Source of the DNA: Iodidimonas muriae
GTDB taxonomy: Bacteria > Pseudomonadota > Alphaproteobacteria > Sphingomonadales > Rhodothalassiaceae
NCBI RefSeq assembly: GCF_014647255.1
Contig: NZ_BMOV01000006.1
Location: 62,001-126,000 of the forward strand
Direction of reading: 5' to 3'
Length of the DNA stretch: 64,000 nucleotides
The first letter of the stretch is position 1. Each line of letters starts with the position of its first letter. Positions 18,537 to 25,628 of this stretch are shown piece after piece. The notes beneath the pieces were generated by a model. The model saw only the letters and a program-made list of their open reading frames with translations. It did not search any database and was not told where the DNA came from. The translations under genes were made by a program, and so were the position numbers.

Positions 18537-19382
18537 TTATCGTCCTTCGCGGCGGTTGAGAAAAGCAAGGCGTTCGAACAGGGCAATATCTTGTTCGTTT
18601 TTCAAAAGAGCGCCATGCAGCGGCGGGATCACAGTTTTGCTGTCCTTGCTGCGCAGGGCCTGGGGCGGCATATCTTCGGCCATCAACAGCTTCAACCAAT
18701 CCAGCAATTCCGAAGTGGATGGTTTCTTTTTCAGCCCCGGCACCTCACGCAATTCGTAAAAAACGGTCAGTGCTTCGTGCACCAATCGTTTTTGGAGATC
18801 GGGGAAATGCACATTGATGATGTCCAGCATCGTCTCCCGATCCGGGAATTTGATATAGTGAAAGAAGCAACGCCGCAAAAAAGCATCTGGCAGTTCTTTT
18901 TCATTGTTCGAGGTAATGATCACGATAGGGCGTTGCTCGGCGCGGATGGTTTCGCCGGTTTCATAAACAAAGAACTCCATCCGGTCCAATTCCAACAGCA
19001 GGTCATTGGGGAATTCGATATCCGCTTTGTCGATCTCGTCGATCAGCAAAATAGGCGGCACATCGGCAACAAATGCCTCCCATAATTTTCCGCGTTTGAT
19101 GTAATTGCCGATGTCATGCACCCGCTCATCACCGAGCTGGCTATCCCGAAGGCGGGACACGGCATCATATTCATAAAGACCCTGTTGCGCTTTTGTGGTG
19201 GATTTTACATGCCATTCGATCAAGGGGCGGTCGAAGGCGCGGGCCACTTCCTGGGCCAGCACCGTTTTCCCTGTTCCCGGTTCGCCTTTAATCAGCAAAG
19301 GGCGGCGCAAGGTGGCGGCTGCATTGACTGCAATGGTCAAATCATCGGTGGCCACATAGCGATCGGTTCCGGAAAATTTCAT
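18537..19382 (-). CDS. MoxR-type AAA+ ATPase
   Basis: The 281-aa protein has Walker A GEPGTGKT, Walker B LLIDEIDK, sensor 1 in IVIITSNNEKELPDAFLRRCF, and the usual MoxR length. MoxR ATPases act as chaperones that activate or insert cofactors in partner proteins, generally together with a VWA-domain protein. No VWA gene is adjacent; the downstream neighbour is the phasin gene, facing it. Confidence 0.88.
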   Translation of the reverse strand: MKFSGTDRYVATDDLTIAVNAAATLRRPLLIKGEPGTGKTVLAQEVARAFDRPLIEWHVKSTTKAQQGLYEYDAVSRLRDSQLGDERVHDIGNYIKRGKLWEAFVADVPPILLIDEIDKADIEFPNDLLLELDRMEFFVYETGETIRAEQRPIVIITSNNEKELPDAFLRRCFFHYIKFPDRETMLDIINVHFPDLQKRLVHEALTVFYELREVPGLKKKPSTSELLDWLKLLMAEDMPPQALRSKDSKTVIPPLHGALLKNEQDIALFERLAFLNRREGR

Positions 19383-19509
19383 GGAGGATGCCTTCTTTTG
19401 TCTCGAATTCTTGGGGGCACGCTAATGGGCGCGCTTCTTTGTGGCAAGCCCTTGTGCTTTATTGATGTATCGGCTGGTCGGGCTGTTGATTGTGTTCTTG
19501 GCCAGCTTT

Positions 19510-19525
19510 TGGCATGGTGATTGCT
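19510..19525 (+). promoter_or_regulatory. Sigma-54 promoter upstream of flbT
   Basis: TGGCAT-N5-TTGCT matches the -24/-12 consensus with the GG and GC doublets 12 bp apart. It lies 178 bp before flbT in the 320-bp gap between the divergent MoxR and flbT genes. Apart from this and a weak GGCAA-N4-TTG dyad near 19443, nothing else was recognised in that gap. Confidence 0.65.
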
Positions 19526-19702
19526 TATATTCTGAATGGTATGTGCATATATTTGCAATTCGGCGATGCTCATGCTTGACGAATAAGAGGGTATTTGACC
19601 GGCTTTTGGAAAAAAATCCACAGATCCGGTGCAAACCTTAAGAGACGGGAAACAACTTATGCCTAGCTTGAGAATCGAGCGGGCCGATCTGGAGAGACTC
19701 TT

Positions 19703-20098
19703 ATGGCGCTCAAGCTGTCGCTAAAGCCGGGTGAAAAATTCGTGGTCAATGGAGCGGTGATCGCCAATGGCGACCGACGGTCCAGTTTGGTGATTCAAAA
19801 CAAGGTGTCGATCCTGCGTGAGAAAGACATCATGCGTCAGGAAGATGTGAACACACCGGCTCGCCGGATCTATTTTCCGATCATGCTGTGCTATCTCGAT
19901 CCTGACAGCCGAGCGAAATATATTGAGGAATTCATGACCCGTATGACCGAGTTCATGTCGGTTGTCGAAGATCCTGAGGCAAAGGCCCGCTGTATCGAAA
20001 TCAGTGCGGATGTGATGAACAGCAATTATTACCGGGCTTTGATGACCTGTAAGAAGCTGTTCGATTATGAGAAGAAAAGGCTTGAATATGTCCCTTGA
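19703..20098 (+). CDS. flbT: Flagellin expression regulator FlbT
   Basis: FlbT is an RNA-binding regulator that, in Caulobacter, acts on flagellin mRNA leader sequences to limit translation until the basal body is complete. The 131-aa protein has the family motifs LKPGEKFVVNGAVIANGDRR, LREKDIMRQEDVNTPARRIYF and the C-terminal MNSNYYRALMTCKKLFDYE. The start codon is preceded by GGAGAG. It overlaps flaF by 11 bp and precedes the flagellin genes. Confidence 0.95.
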   Translation: MALKLSLKPGEKFVVNGAVIANGDRRSSLVIQNKVSILREKDIMRQEDVNTPARRIYFPIMLCYLDPDSRAKYIEEFMTRMTEFMSVVEDPEAKARCIEISADVMNSNYYRALMTCKKLFDYEKKRLEYVP

Positions 20099-20522
20099 TG
20101 CCTATCATCAGCGTCAGGTGGCTGCAGAGTCACCCAGACAAACCGAGTATCGCCTGTTTGGCCGGGTAACCGGTGCTTTGATTGATGCGAAAGAGCAGGC
20201 TCTTAAAGGGGCCGCCTTGATGAAGGCGCTGGATTGGAACCGCAGGCTTTGGTCCACCTTGGCCGCCGATTGCTCGGTCGATGATAATGACCTGCCGCAA
20301 GCCACCCGGGCGCAGATTATTTCCCTGTCGATCTATGTGTCGAAAAGCACAAGCAAGGTGATGCGCGGCGAAGCATCGATCGACGATCTGATCGGCATCA
20401 ACAAAATTATCATGGAAGGGCTGGCCCTGCAGGTGCGCAATGAACGCGAGGCGGCCGAACGCGCGGAAAATCAGCAAGCAACGCCGCCGCCGTCTTTACC
20501 CCTTGGTGGGCTGGTGGGGTAG
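20088..20522 (+). CDS. flaF: Flagellar biosynthesis regulator FlaF
   Basis: FlaF works with FlbT and promotes flagellin synthesis or secretion. The 144-aa protein shows the family features YRLFGRVTGALIDA, LDWNRRLWSTLAADC and a helical region ending in NKIIMEGLALQVRNE. ATG 20088 (within the flbT stop region) is preferred to 20067 because it matches the family N-terminus and overlaps flbT, which suggests coupled translation. Confidence 0.92.
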   Translation: MSLDAYHQRQVAAESPRQTEYRLFGRVTGALIDAKEQALKGAALMKALDWNRRLWSTLAADCSVDDNDLPQATRAQIISLSIYVSKSTSKVMRGEASIDDLIGINKIIMEGLALQVRNEREAAERAENQQATPPPSLPLGGLVG

Positions 20523-20635
20523 GTGGAAAGATTTGTCCATCACCATCAATAAACTGTCACGGTGCTATTTGCTTTGCGCGCAATCTTATAAAGGGTTGCG
20601 TGCATTTTTGTATTCGGGGCGTGTTTTTAAGGGGT

Positions 20636-20656
20636 ATACGGCAAATTTTGCCGTAT
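20636..20656. repeat. Palindrome upstream of first flagellin, possible enhancer site
   Basis: ATACGGCAAA and TTTGCCGTAT form perfect 10-bp arms around a single T. It lies about 140 bp upstream of the sigma-54 promoter at 20796, a typical enhancer distance. It could also act as a weak terminator for flbT-flaF since TTTTG follows. The rest of the 358-bp gap 20523-20880 holds a second palindrome, the promoter and the flagellin leader. Confidence 0.55.
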
Positions 20657-20677
20657 TTTGAGGGGTAAAGCAGGAAA

Positions 20678-20698
20678 ATTTTGCCCACTAGGCAAAAT
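20678..20698. repeat. Second palindrome upstream of first flagellin
   Basis: ATTTTGCC and GGCAAAAT form 8-bp perfect arms around CACTA. It carries the same GGCAA/TTGCC half-sites as the palindrome at 20636, in the opposite arrangement, about 100 bp upstream of the sigma-54 promoter. Confidence 0.5.
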
Positions 20699-20795
20699 AT
20701 GCCACCCATTCAAGACCAATAGATGTGATGCGGTATTTTAGAATTTGTGTTTATTTTCAATTGTTTGATGTAATTTTCGCATAGAATTCCAAACT

Positions 20796-20811
20796 TGGCA
20801 TCACTGTTGCA
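20796..20811 (+). promoter_or_regulatory. Sigma-54 promoter of first flagellin
   Basis: TGGCAT-N5-TTGCA is close to the -24/-12 consensus, with GG and GC spaced 12 bp. The expected transcription start is near 20822, about 59 nt before the start codon. Confidence 0.8.
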
Positions 20812-20821
20812 TTGGATAGTG

Positions 20822-20852
20822 CGAGGCAAAACGCCTCGAGAGCAAAATGCTC
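20822..20852 (+). promoter_or_regulatory. Tandem hairpins in the flagellin leader, possible FlbT target
   Basis: CGAGGC-AAAAC-GCCTCG (20822-20838) is followed at once by GAGCA-AAA-TGCTC (20840-20852). With the predicted transcription start near 20822 the mRNA would begin with these two stem-loops, 28 nt before the start codon. FlbT is known to bind flagellin leader RNA in Caulobacter. Confidence 0.5.
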
Positions 20853-20880
20853 GGTAAAACCCCAGAATGGAGATGCCAAA

Positions 20881-22158
20881 ATGGCTTTTTCTGTGAATAC
20901 GAACCAAGGTGCCTTTCTGGCCCTTCAATCCCTTTCCAGCACCAACAGCCAGCTTGCAACCACGCAGAACCGGATTTCTACCGGTCTTGAAGTGGCCAGT
21001 GTGCGTGATGATTCTGCTACCTTCTTGATTGCGCAAAATCAGCGTTCCGATTTGGCCGGCATCAGTGCGGCCCGGTCGAGCCTGGATCGTGCGCAAAGCA
21101 CGTTGGATGTGGCGACCGATGCTGCTGAAGCTATTGATGACCTTCTGATCGAAGCGCGTGAAATTGCAGTTCAGGTGCAAGATAGTGGTCTTGATAGTGC
21201 CTCTGTTTCTTCTTTGAACAATGACTTTGGTGCGATCGTTTCTCAGATCGACTCCATCGTTGGTCAGGCTGAATTTAACGGCACCAATCTGATCAATGGC
21301 AGTGGCCAAAATCTTGATGCCATCACCGGCGTCAATCGGTCTGGAACTATCAGCCGGATTTCCGTGGGTGGTCAGGATTTGACCACTGCAGGAGCCACAG
21401 CAACTGCTGCCAGTGTAACTGTGGATGGTGATGTCACCATCAACTCAGGCGGTGGCGCAACGGACGTGGTGGATGAAACCGATTCCGGTACGTCGGTTAC
21501 CAGCTTCGATGCCAATGTCCGTAATAACACCGACTTCTTGCAAGGCATCGTGGATGCAGGGCTTGATACCAATGGTGTGATCGCGGTCGACGCCAATGGC
21601 AATGCCACAGGTCTCGATTTTGCCAATTCCGCCGCGACCTTCACTGATGGTGGTGCAGGTGTCAATGATACGATTGCCTTTGACTTCGGTACGACCACCT
21701 TCACCCTGACGACCAACGACACGACTGTAGCTCCGAGTGGTGGTCTTGCTGATGCCGACACGGCCGGCAATATCACTGATGTTGCAGTGACCGGTACGGC
21801 GCAGGTGGTTGCGGATGTGGCCAATGGTGTCACGCTGACGGATGTCACCTTGAACTCCATTGATTTCAATACCTCTGACAGCCGCAATGCCGCAGTGCAG
21901 GTTGTGGATAATTTCCGCAGTCAGCTTTCCACGGTTCTGAGTACGCTGGGGTCTTCCTCGCAGCAGATTTCGTTGCAATCTGAATTTGCATCCAATCTGT
22001 CTGACTCGATCGAGGTTGGAATCGGGAACTTGGTGGATGCGGATCTGTCGCGCGAAGCGGCAAGCCTACAGGCCCTTCAGGTGCAGCAGCAGCTTGGTCT
22101 TCAGGCCGCTGGTATCGCCAATCAGGCCCCGGGCTCGATCCTCGCCCTGTTCCGTTAA
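20881..22158 (+). CDS. Flagellin (first copy)
   Basis: The 425-aa filament protein starts MAFSVNTNQGAFLALQ and has the conserved N-terminal D0/D1 helices (RISTGLEVASVRDDSATFLIAQ) and C-terminal D1/D0 helices (VDADLSREAASLQALQVQQQLG, ending ILALFR). The central part, roughly residues 150-320, is a variable, Asp/Thr/Gly-rich surface domain. ATG 20881 is preceded by GGAG at 8 nt. The gene follows flbT-flaF and is driven by a sigma-54 promoter. A second flagellin at 23050 shares the ends but not the centre. Confidence 0.95.
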   Translation: MAFSVNTNQGAFLALQSLSSTNSQLATTQNRISTGLEVASVRDDSATFLIAQNQRSDLAGISAARSSLDRAQSTLDVATDAAEAIDDLLIEAREIAVQVQDSGLDSASVSSLNNDFGAIVSQIDSIVGQAEFNGTNLINGSGQNLDAITGVNRSGTISRISVGGQDLTTAGATATAASVTVDGDVTINSGGGATDVVDETDSGTSVTSFDANVRNNTDFLQGIVDAGLDTNGVIAVDANGNATGLDFANSAATFTDGGAGVNDTIAFDFGTTTFTLTTNDTTVAPSGGLADADTAGNITDVAVTGTAQVVADVANGVTLTDVTLNSIDFNTSDSRNAAVQVVDNFRSQLSTVLSTLGSSSQQISLQSEFASNLSDSIEVGIGNLVDADLSREAASLQALQVQQQLGLQAAGIANQAPGSILALFR

Positions 22159-22168
22159 AAATATCCTT

Positions 22169-22201
22169 GAAGGGCGGCTCTCAGAAGGAGCGCTGCCCTT
22201 C
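22169..22201 (+). terminator. Stem-loop after first flagellin
   Basis: GAAGGGC pairs with GCCCTTC around a partly structured interior (GCTC/GAGC). The following sequence is only moderately T-rich (CTTCCTCTTT), so it may be a weak terminator or a 3' stabilising stem before flaG. Confidence 0.45.
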
Positions 22202-22253
22202 TTCCTCTTTCCGCATAGGCTTGCCAGCCAAGCCCATGAAAGGCGGGAATTGA

Positions 22254-22652
22254 ATGATGATTAGGTTTGAAACACAGAATATTCCTCCACAATCTGCCGA
22301 TGGAACACCGCGTGTGATCCAGCGGGTTGATGCCGTTTCAGCGGATAATGCTGGCCTGGCTGGTGATCGCCAGACTGTTGGGCTTGTGCAATCCGGGGCG
22401 GTTTTTTCCGGCCCGCTTGATGACAGAAGCCTTGATGCGCAGGTGGAAGAGGCCATTTCCCAATTGATTGGGGAAGATATTGGGTCTGCCCGATTGCGTA
22501 TCGATCAGGACGAAGAGTCCGGGCGCGTGGTGTTTCAATCGGTGGACCGCGATAGCGGCGAAGTGATCAACCAGTTTCCGCCGGAAACCATTTTGAAACT
22601 GATCGCATCTATCCGTGAGGCGGAAGGGATTGTGCTGGATACCAGCGTTTGA
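22254..22652 (+). CDS. flaG: FlaG family flagellar protein
   Basis: The 132-aa protein has a disordered N-terminal half and the FlaG signature in the C-terminal half, with VFQSVDRDSGEVINQFPPET and LKLIASIREAEG. FlaG proteins influence filament length. The start is one of two adjacent ATGs (22254 or 22257). It lies between the two flagellin genes and has its own strong terminator. Confidence 0.85.
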   Translation: MMIRFETQNIPPQSADGTPRVIQRVDAVSADNAGLAGDRQTVGLVQSGAVFSGPLDDRSLDAQVEEAISQLIGEDIGSARLRIDQDEESGRVVFQSVDRDSGEVINQFPPETILKLIASIREAEGIVLDTSV

Positions 22653-22694
22653 CCGGTTTCGCGCGGGTCGCTTTTTAAAAATATTTTCCAGATT

Positions 22695-22724
22695 GGGCCG
22701 AACCTTGCCGTTCGGCCCTTTTTT
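22695..22724 (+). terminator. Terminator after flaG
   Basis: GGGCCGAA and TTCGGCCC pair perfectly around an 8-nt loop and are followed by TTTTTT. The 397-bp gap 22653-23049 otherwise holds a GGCAA dyad, a sigma-54 promoter and the flagellin leader. Confidence 0.9.
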
Positions 22725-22810
22725 ATGGCGCAAGGTCTATATCAATACGCGTAAGGGAAAATACCCGGGCTAAAAGAAGCGGGCCCTGATATGGAATGCT
22801 CATATAACCC

Positions 22811-22822
22811 GGCAAGTTTGCC
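22811..22822. promoter_or_regulatory. GGCAA-N2-TTGCC palindrome upstream of second flagellin
   Basis: GGCAA-GT-TTGCC lies about 145 bp upstream of the sigma-54 promoter at 22967. The half-sites match those in the palindromes before the first flagellin, which suggests a shared activator such as FlbD. Confidence 0.5.
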
Positions 22823-22966
22823 ATAAGGGGATGTGGAAACTTCTGCCGCTTTGGGGGACAGTTGTTACCCTGTTGGGATGCCATTTTTTCTTTTTGAGTA
22901 GTGTTTATCCTGAAATTCCTAAAAATATCTGATTAATATCAATGCCTTAATCATAAAAATAAAAAC

Positions 22967-22982
22967 TGGCACGGTTCTCGCA
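22967..22982 (+). promoter_or_regulatory. Sigma-54 promoter of second flagellin
   Basis: TGGCAC-N5-TCGCA has the exact -24 hexamer and a one-base variant of the -12 element, with the doublets 12 bp apart. It lies 67 bp before the start codon. Confidence 0.75.
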
Positions 22983-23049
22983 TTGTGGTGTTCGATTGCA
23001 GGAACATTTGGCGGCATTCGTCGTCTTCACAAAGCGAGGGAGGGGCAGC

Positions 23050-24282
23050 ATGGCCTTTTCAGTAAATACGAATGCTGGCGCATTAGAAGCCTTGCGTCAG
23101 CTGGTTGGTACAAATCAAAGTCTGGATGTCACCCAAAGCCGGATCAATACCGGCCTGAAGGTGCAGTCCGCTGCCGATGATCCGGCGAATTTTTCCATTG
23201 CGCAGAATTTGCGTGGCCAGGTGAAAGGGTTCGATGCCGTTCGTTCGAGCCTTGATCGGGCAACCAGCACGGTGGATGTGGCCATTGCCGCAGCGGAAAC
23301 CATTTCGGATCTGCTGATCGATATGCGGGAAACCACGATTGCCGCGGCAGATTCAGGCATTGACAGTGCCTCTCGGCGCGCGCTGAGTGATGAATTCAGC
23401 CGGCTGCTGCAACAGATCGATTCGGTGGTTAGCCAAGCCAATTTCAATGGCACAAATATCGTTGATCCGTCACTCACCCGCATCACAGCGCTTACTGGCA
23501 CAGAAGTCACCGTCAATGATCTGAATGCCGATAGCATTGTCGATCCGGGCGAGGCCAGCCTGTCCAATGTGATCGCCATCAATGGCCGCGACCTGACCAC
23601 CTCCGGTCTTGGTATTCAGGTGAACAGCTTCGAGATCGACCCGGCTGTGGGTTATGATATCGATGTGGATAGCCTTGATGTTGTTGCGGAAAATCTTGGG
23701 GATCGGGATTTCGTGAATGCCCTTGTGGCGTCGGGAAATCCGACCGGGATTGTGGATGTTGCTACAAATCCGGCCTCTTTCGATTTTTCTAGCGCCACCT
23801 TCAATCTGGGGGGCGGAGGGGCCAGCTCTGGCGATGAAACCCTCAGCTTTTCTTTGGGGGGGCAAACCTTTACCGTAACAGGTAATTTTGCCGATCAGGC
23901 CGCCGCCACAGCGGCGCTGGAAGCTGACTTTTCTTTGGCCACCCCGGCAGCACCTTTTACAGTCACGTCCATACCGGCGGATAATTTCAGCTCGAACATC
24001 CGAGCCGAGCAGGCCTTGGTGGATGTGGATAATGCACTGGATTCGGTGAACAGTGTTCTGGCGGAATTCGGGGCAGCGGCTCGCCAGCTTGAATTGTCTT
24101 CCAACTTCACCACAAGACTGTCTGATGAACTGCAAGTTGGCATCGGCAATCTTGTGGATGCGGATTTGGCGCGGGAATCTGCCAGCCTTCAGGCCTTGCA
24201 GGTGAAGCAGCAGCTTGGTCTTCAGGCGCTCAGCATTGCCAACAGCAACCCGCAGTCCATCCTTGCTCTATTCGGGAACTGA
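23050..24282 (+). CDS. Flagellin (second copy)
   Basis: The 410-aa flagellin begins MAFSVNTNAGALEALRQ and ends with SLQALQVKQQLGLQAL and ILALFGN. Terminal D0/D1 helices closely follow the first flagellin, while the middle (about residues 150-300) is unrelated in detail and includes a serine/glycine-rich stretch. GGGAGGGG precedes ATG 23050. Own sigma-54 promoter and terminator show it is a separate transcription unit, so filament composition can be varied. Confidence 0.95.
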   Translation: MAFSVNTNAGALEALRQLVGTNQSLDVTQSRINTGLKVQSAADDPANFSIAQNLRGQVKGFDAVRSSLDRATSTVDVAIAAAETISDLLIDMRETTIAAADSGIDSASRRALSDEFSRLLQQIDSVVSQANFNGTNIVDPSLTRITALTGTEVTVNDLNADSIVDPGEASLSNVIAINGRDLTTSGLGIQVNSFEIDPAVGYDIDVDSLDVVAENLGDRDFVNALVASGNPTGIVDVATNPASFDFSSATFNLGGGGASSGDETLSFSLGGQTFTVTGNFADQAAATAALEADFSLATPAAPFTVTSIPADNFSSNIRAEQALVDVDNALDSVNSVLAEFGAAARQLELSSNFTTRLSDELQVGIGNLVDADLARESASLQALQVKQQLGLQALSIANSNPQSILALFGN

Positions 24283-24318
24283 TCCCGCAAAGCTCTAGAC
24301 CTTCCTCGCTTTTGGAAA

Positions 24319-24344
24319 GGGTCGGCAAAATGCCGGCCCTTTTT
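24319..24344 (+). terminator. Terminator after second flagellin
   Basis: GGGTCGGCA pairs with TGCCGGCCC (one G-U pair) around a short A-rich loop and is followed by TTTTT. It touches the stop codon of the convergent gene at 24343. Confidence 0.85.
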
Positions 24345-24879
24345 AGTGCCTTTTTTGAAGAGCGGTTCCATAGGCCACCACTTCAATACCCAAAGAGCGG
24401 CCGCTGCCGGTGCCTATATTATGGCTTGTGAACCGTAAATTGATTAAAAGATCCGCATGGCGGGCGGTGATTTCCTCTTCCAGTCTTAAAATTGCTTCGC
24501 GGCGGGCGCGATTGACCATCCGTTCCAGAATGGGGATATTTCCGCCGATCATGCGTCGCCACAAAATGGCAAATACGCGGGTTTTTGAATGGGAAATGAC
24601 CACATTGGCACTGACAATCACCGGATTGCCATATCCTTCGGGCGGGTGCTTCAAGGTGGTGAGGTGGGGCCGTGGTGTCATGGCCTCACGCACCGCCAAA
24701 GACCGTGCATGGCGATAAGACATCACCCGTGCAATGATCCAAAAGATAAAGGCGGGCAAAAGTGTCAGAAAAAGCCAGTTCTGGAGGATGGACCACAGAT
24801 TGATCTTGTCCAATGTCCAGGGCATGAAGGTTGTCTGGATAAACTCCCACCAACCGGATTGGAAAAACTTACCGTCCAT
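24343..24879 (-). CDS. Membrane-anchored YbjQ-like (UPF0145) domain protein
   Basis: About 178 aa. The N-terminal part has a hydrophobic segment (NWLFLTLLPAFIFWIIARVM) and the C-terminal part matches the YbjQ fold, with ANVVISHSKTRVF, RREAILRLEEEI and SLGIEVVAYGTAL. ATG 24879 overlaps the end of the upstream ybjQ gene by 11 bp, so translation may be coupled; the frame is open back to 24954, making longer starts possible. Function is unknown. It probably arose by duplication of its neighbour with an added membrane anchor. Confidence 0.7.
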   Translation of the reverse strand: MDGKFFQSGWWEFIQTTFMPWTLDKINLWSILQNWLFLTLLPAFIFWIIARVMSYRHARSLAVREAMTPRPHLTTLKHPPEGYGNPVIVSANVVISHSKTRVFAILWRRMIGGNIPILERMVNRARREAILRLEEEITARHADLLINLRFTSHNIGTGSGRSLGIEVVAYGTALQKRH

Positions 24880-25189
24880 CAAGACGAACGGCCGTGCCAT
24901 AGGCAAGAATTTCCGCGGCCCCTCCCGTGACAGACGCGGTTGCCAAACGCACATTCAAAACGGCATCCGCTCCCAGCTTTTCTGCTTCCTTAGCCATTCG
25001 GTTGATGGCTTCTTCCCGGGCTTCTTGCATCAATTCCGTATAACCGTGCAGTTCACCGCCCACAATATTTTTGAGGCCCGCCATGATATCGCGCCCCAGA
25101 TGCTTGGCCCGTACGGTGGAACCTTGCACAACGCCCAAAATTTCGCGCACCTCTTGGCCGGGAACTGTATCTGTGGTGATGATGATCAT
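24869..25189 (-). CDS. YbjQ family (UPF0145) protein
   Basis: The 106-aa protein is a standard YbjQ-like domain: IITTDTVPGQEVREILGVVQG at the N-terminus, then AREEAINRMAKEAEKLGADA and the ending EILAYGTAV. The family forms pentameric rings and its function is not known; some members are described as metal-binding by name only. It overlaps the next gene, a second YbjQ-type protein. Confidence 0.88.
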   Translation of the reverse strand: MIIITTDTVPGQEVREILGVVQGSTVRAKHLGRDIMAGLKNIVGGELHGYTELMQEAREEAINRMAKEAEKLGADAVLNVRLATASVTGGAAEILAYGTAVRLDGR

Positions 25190-25225
25190 AGTGCTGCGCT
25201 GCCTTTGAAAAGCTCGACAATAAGA

Positions 25226-25441
25226 TTAGCGGGACTGTTTCCAGTGGGAAAACAGGGCATAGCCAAGACCAATGCTCGCGCCAATCAAGGCACCGGGCAC
25301 CGGGGCGTAAAAGATAAAGCCGCCTATGGAGGCTCCAATCATCAGCCCGGCAAATAACAAAACCCCGATCAACGTAAAATCGCCACCTTGAGGGGTGTTG
25401 TCATGCATTTTGGATGGCTCATCAGGGTCAGGGGAGGCCAT
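25226..25441 (-). CDS. Small two-helix membrane protein, unknown
   Basis: The 71-aa protein has a polar N-terminus and two hydrophobic stretches (FTLIGVLLFAGLMIGASIGGFIFYA and GALIGASIGLGYALF) rich in glycine, typical of small membrane-span proteins. AAAGGA precedes the start. It lies 36 bp upstream of the ybjQ pair on the same strand and may be in the same operon. Not recognised as a named family. Confidence 0.6.
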   Translation of the reverse strand: MASPDPDEPSKMHDNTPQGGDFTLIGVLLFAGLMIGASIGGFIFYAPVPGALIGASIGLGYALFSHWKQSR

Positions 25442-25628
25442 GTGCCACAGTCCTTTAGAATAGGTGGATAGGGGAAAATCGGTGCCTATATGATTTACTC
25501 TTCCTGTTTGTCTGGCACAAGAGGCCTTGCGCAGGGCAGGGAGGGGCGCCTATTTGATGGTTTAAGCGCGGTGGCCCATTTGCGCATCAAGGACCCAAGG
25601 GCCTTACAAGAAAGAAGGAGTGTTTTTC

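Noticed and set aside
25520-25545. TGGCACAAG...TTGC stretch before the thiolase as a sigma-54 promoter
   Set aside because: The GG and GC doublets are 15 bp apart, not 12, so it does not fit the -24/-12 spacing.
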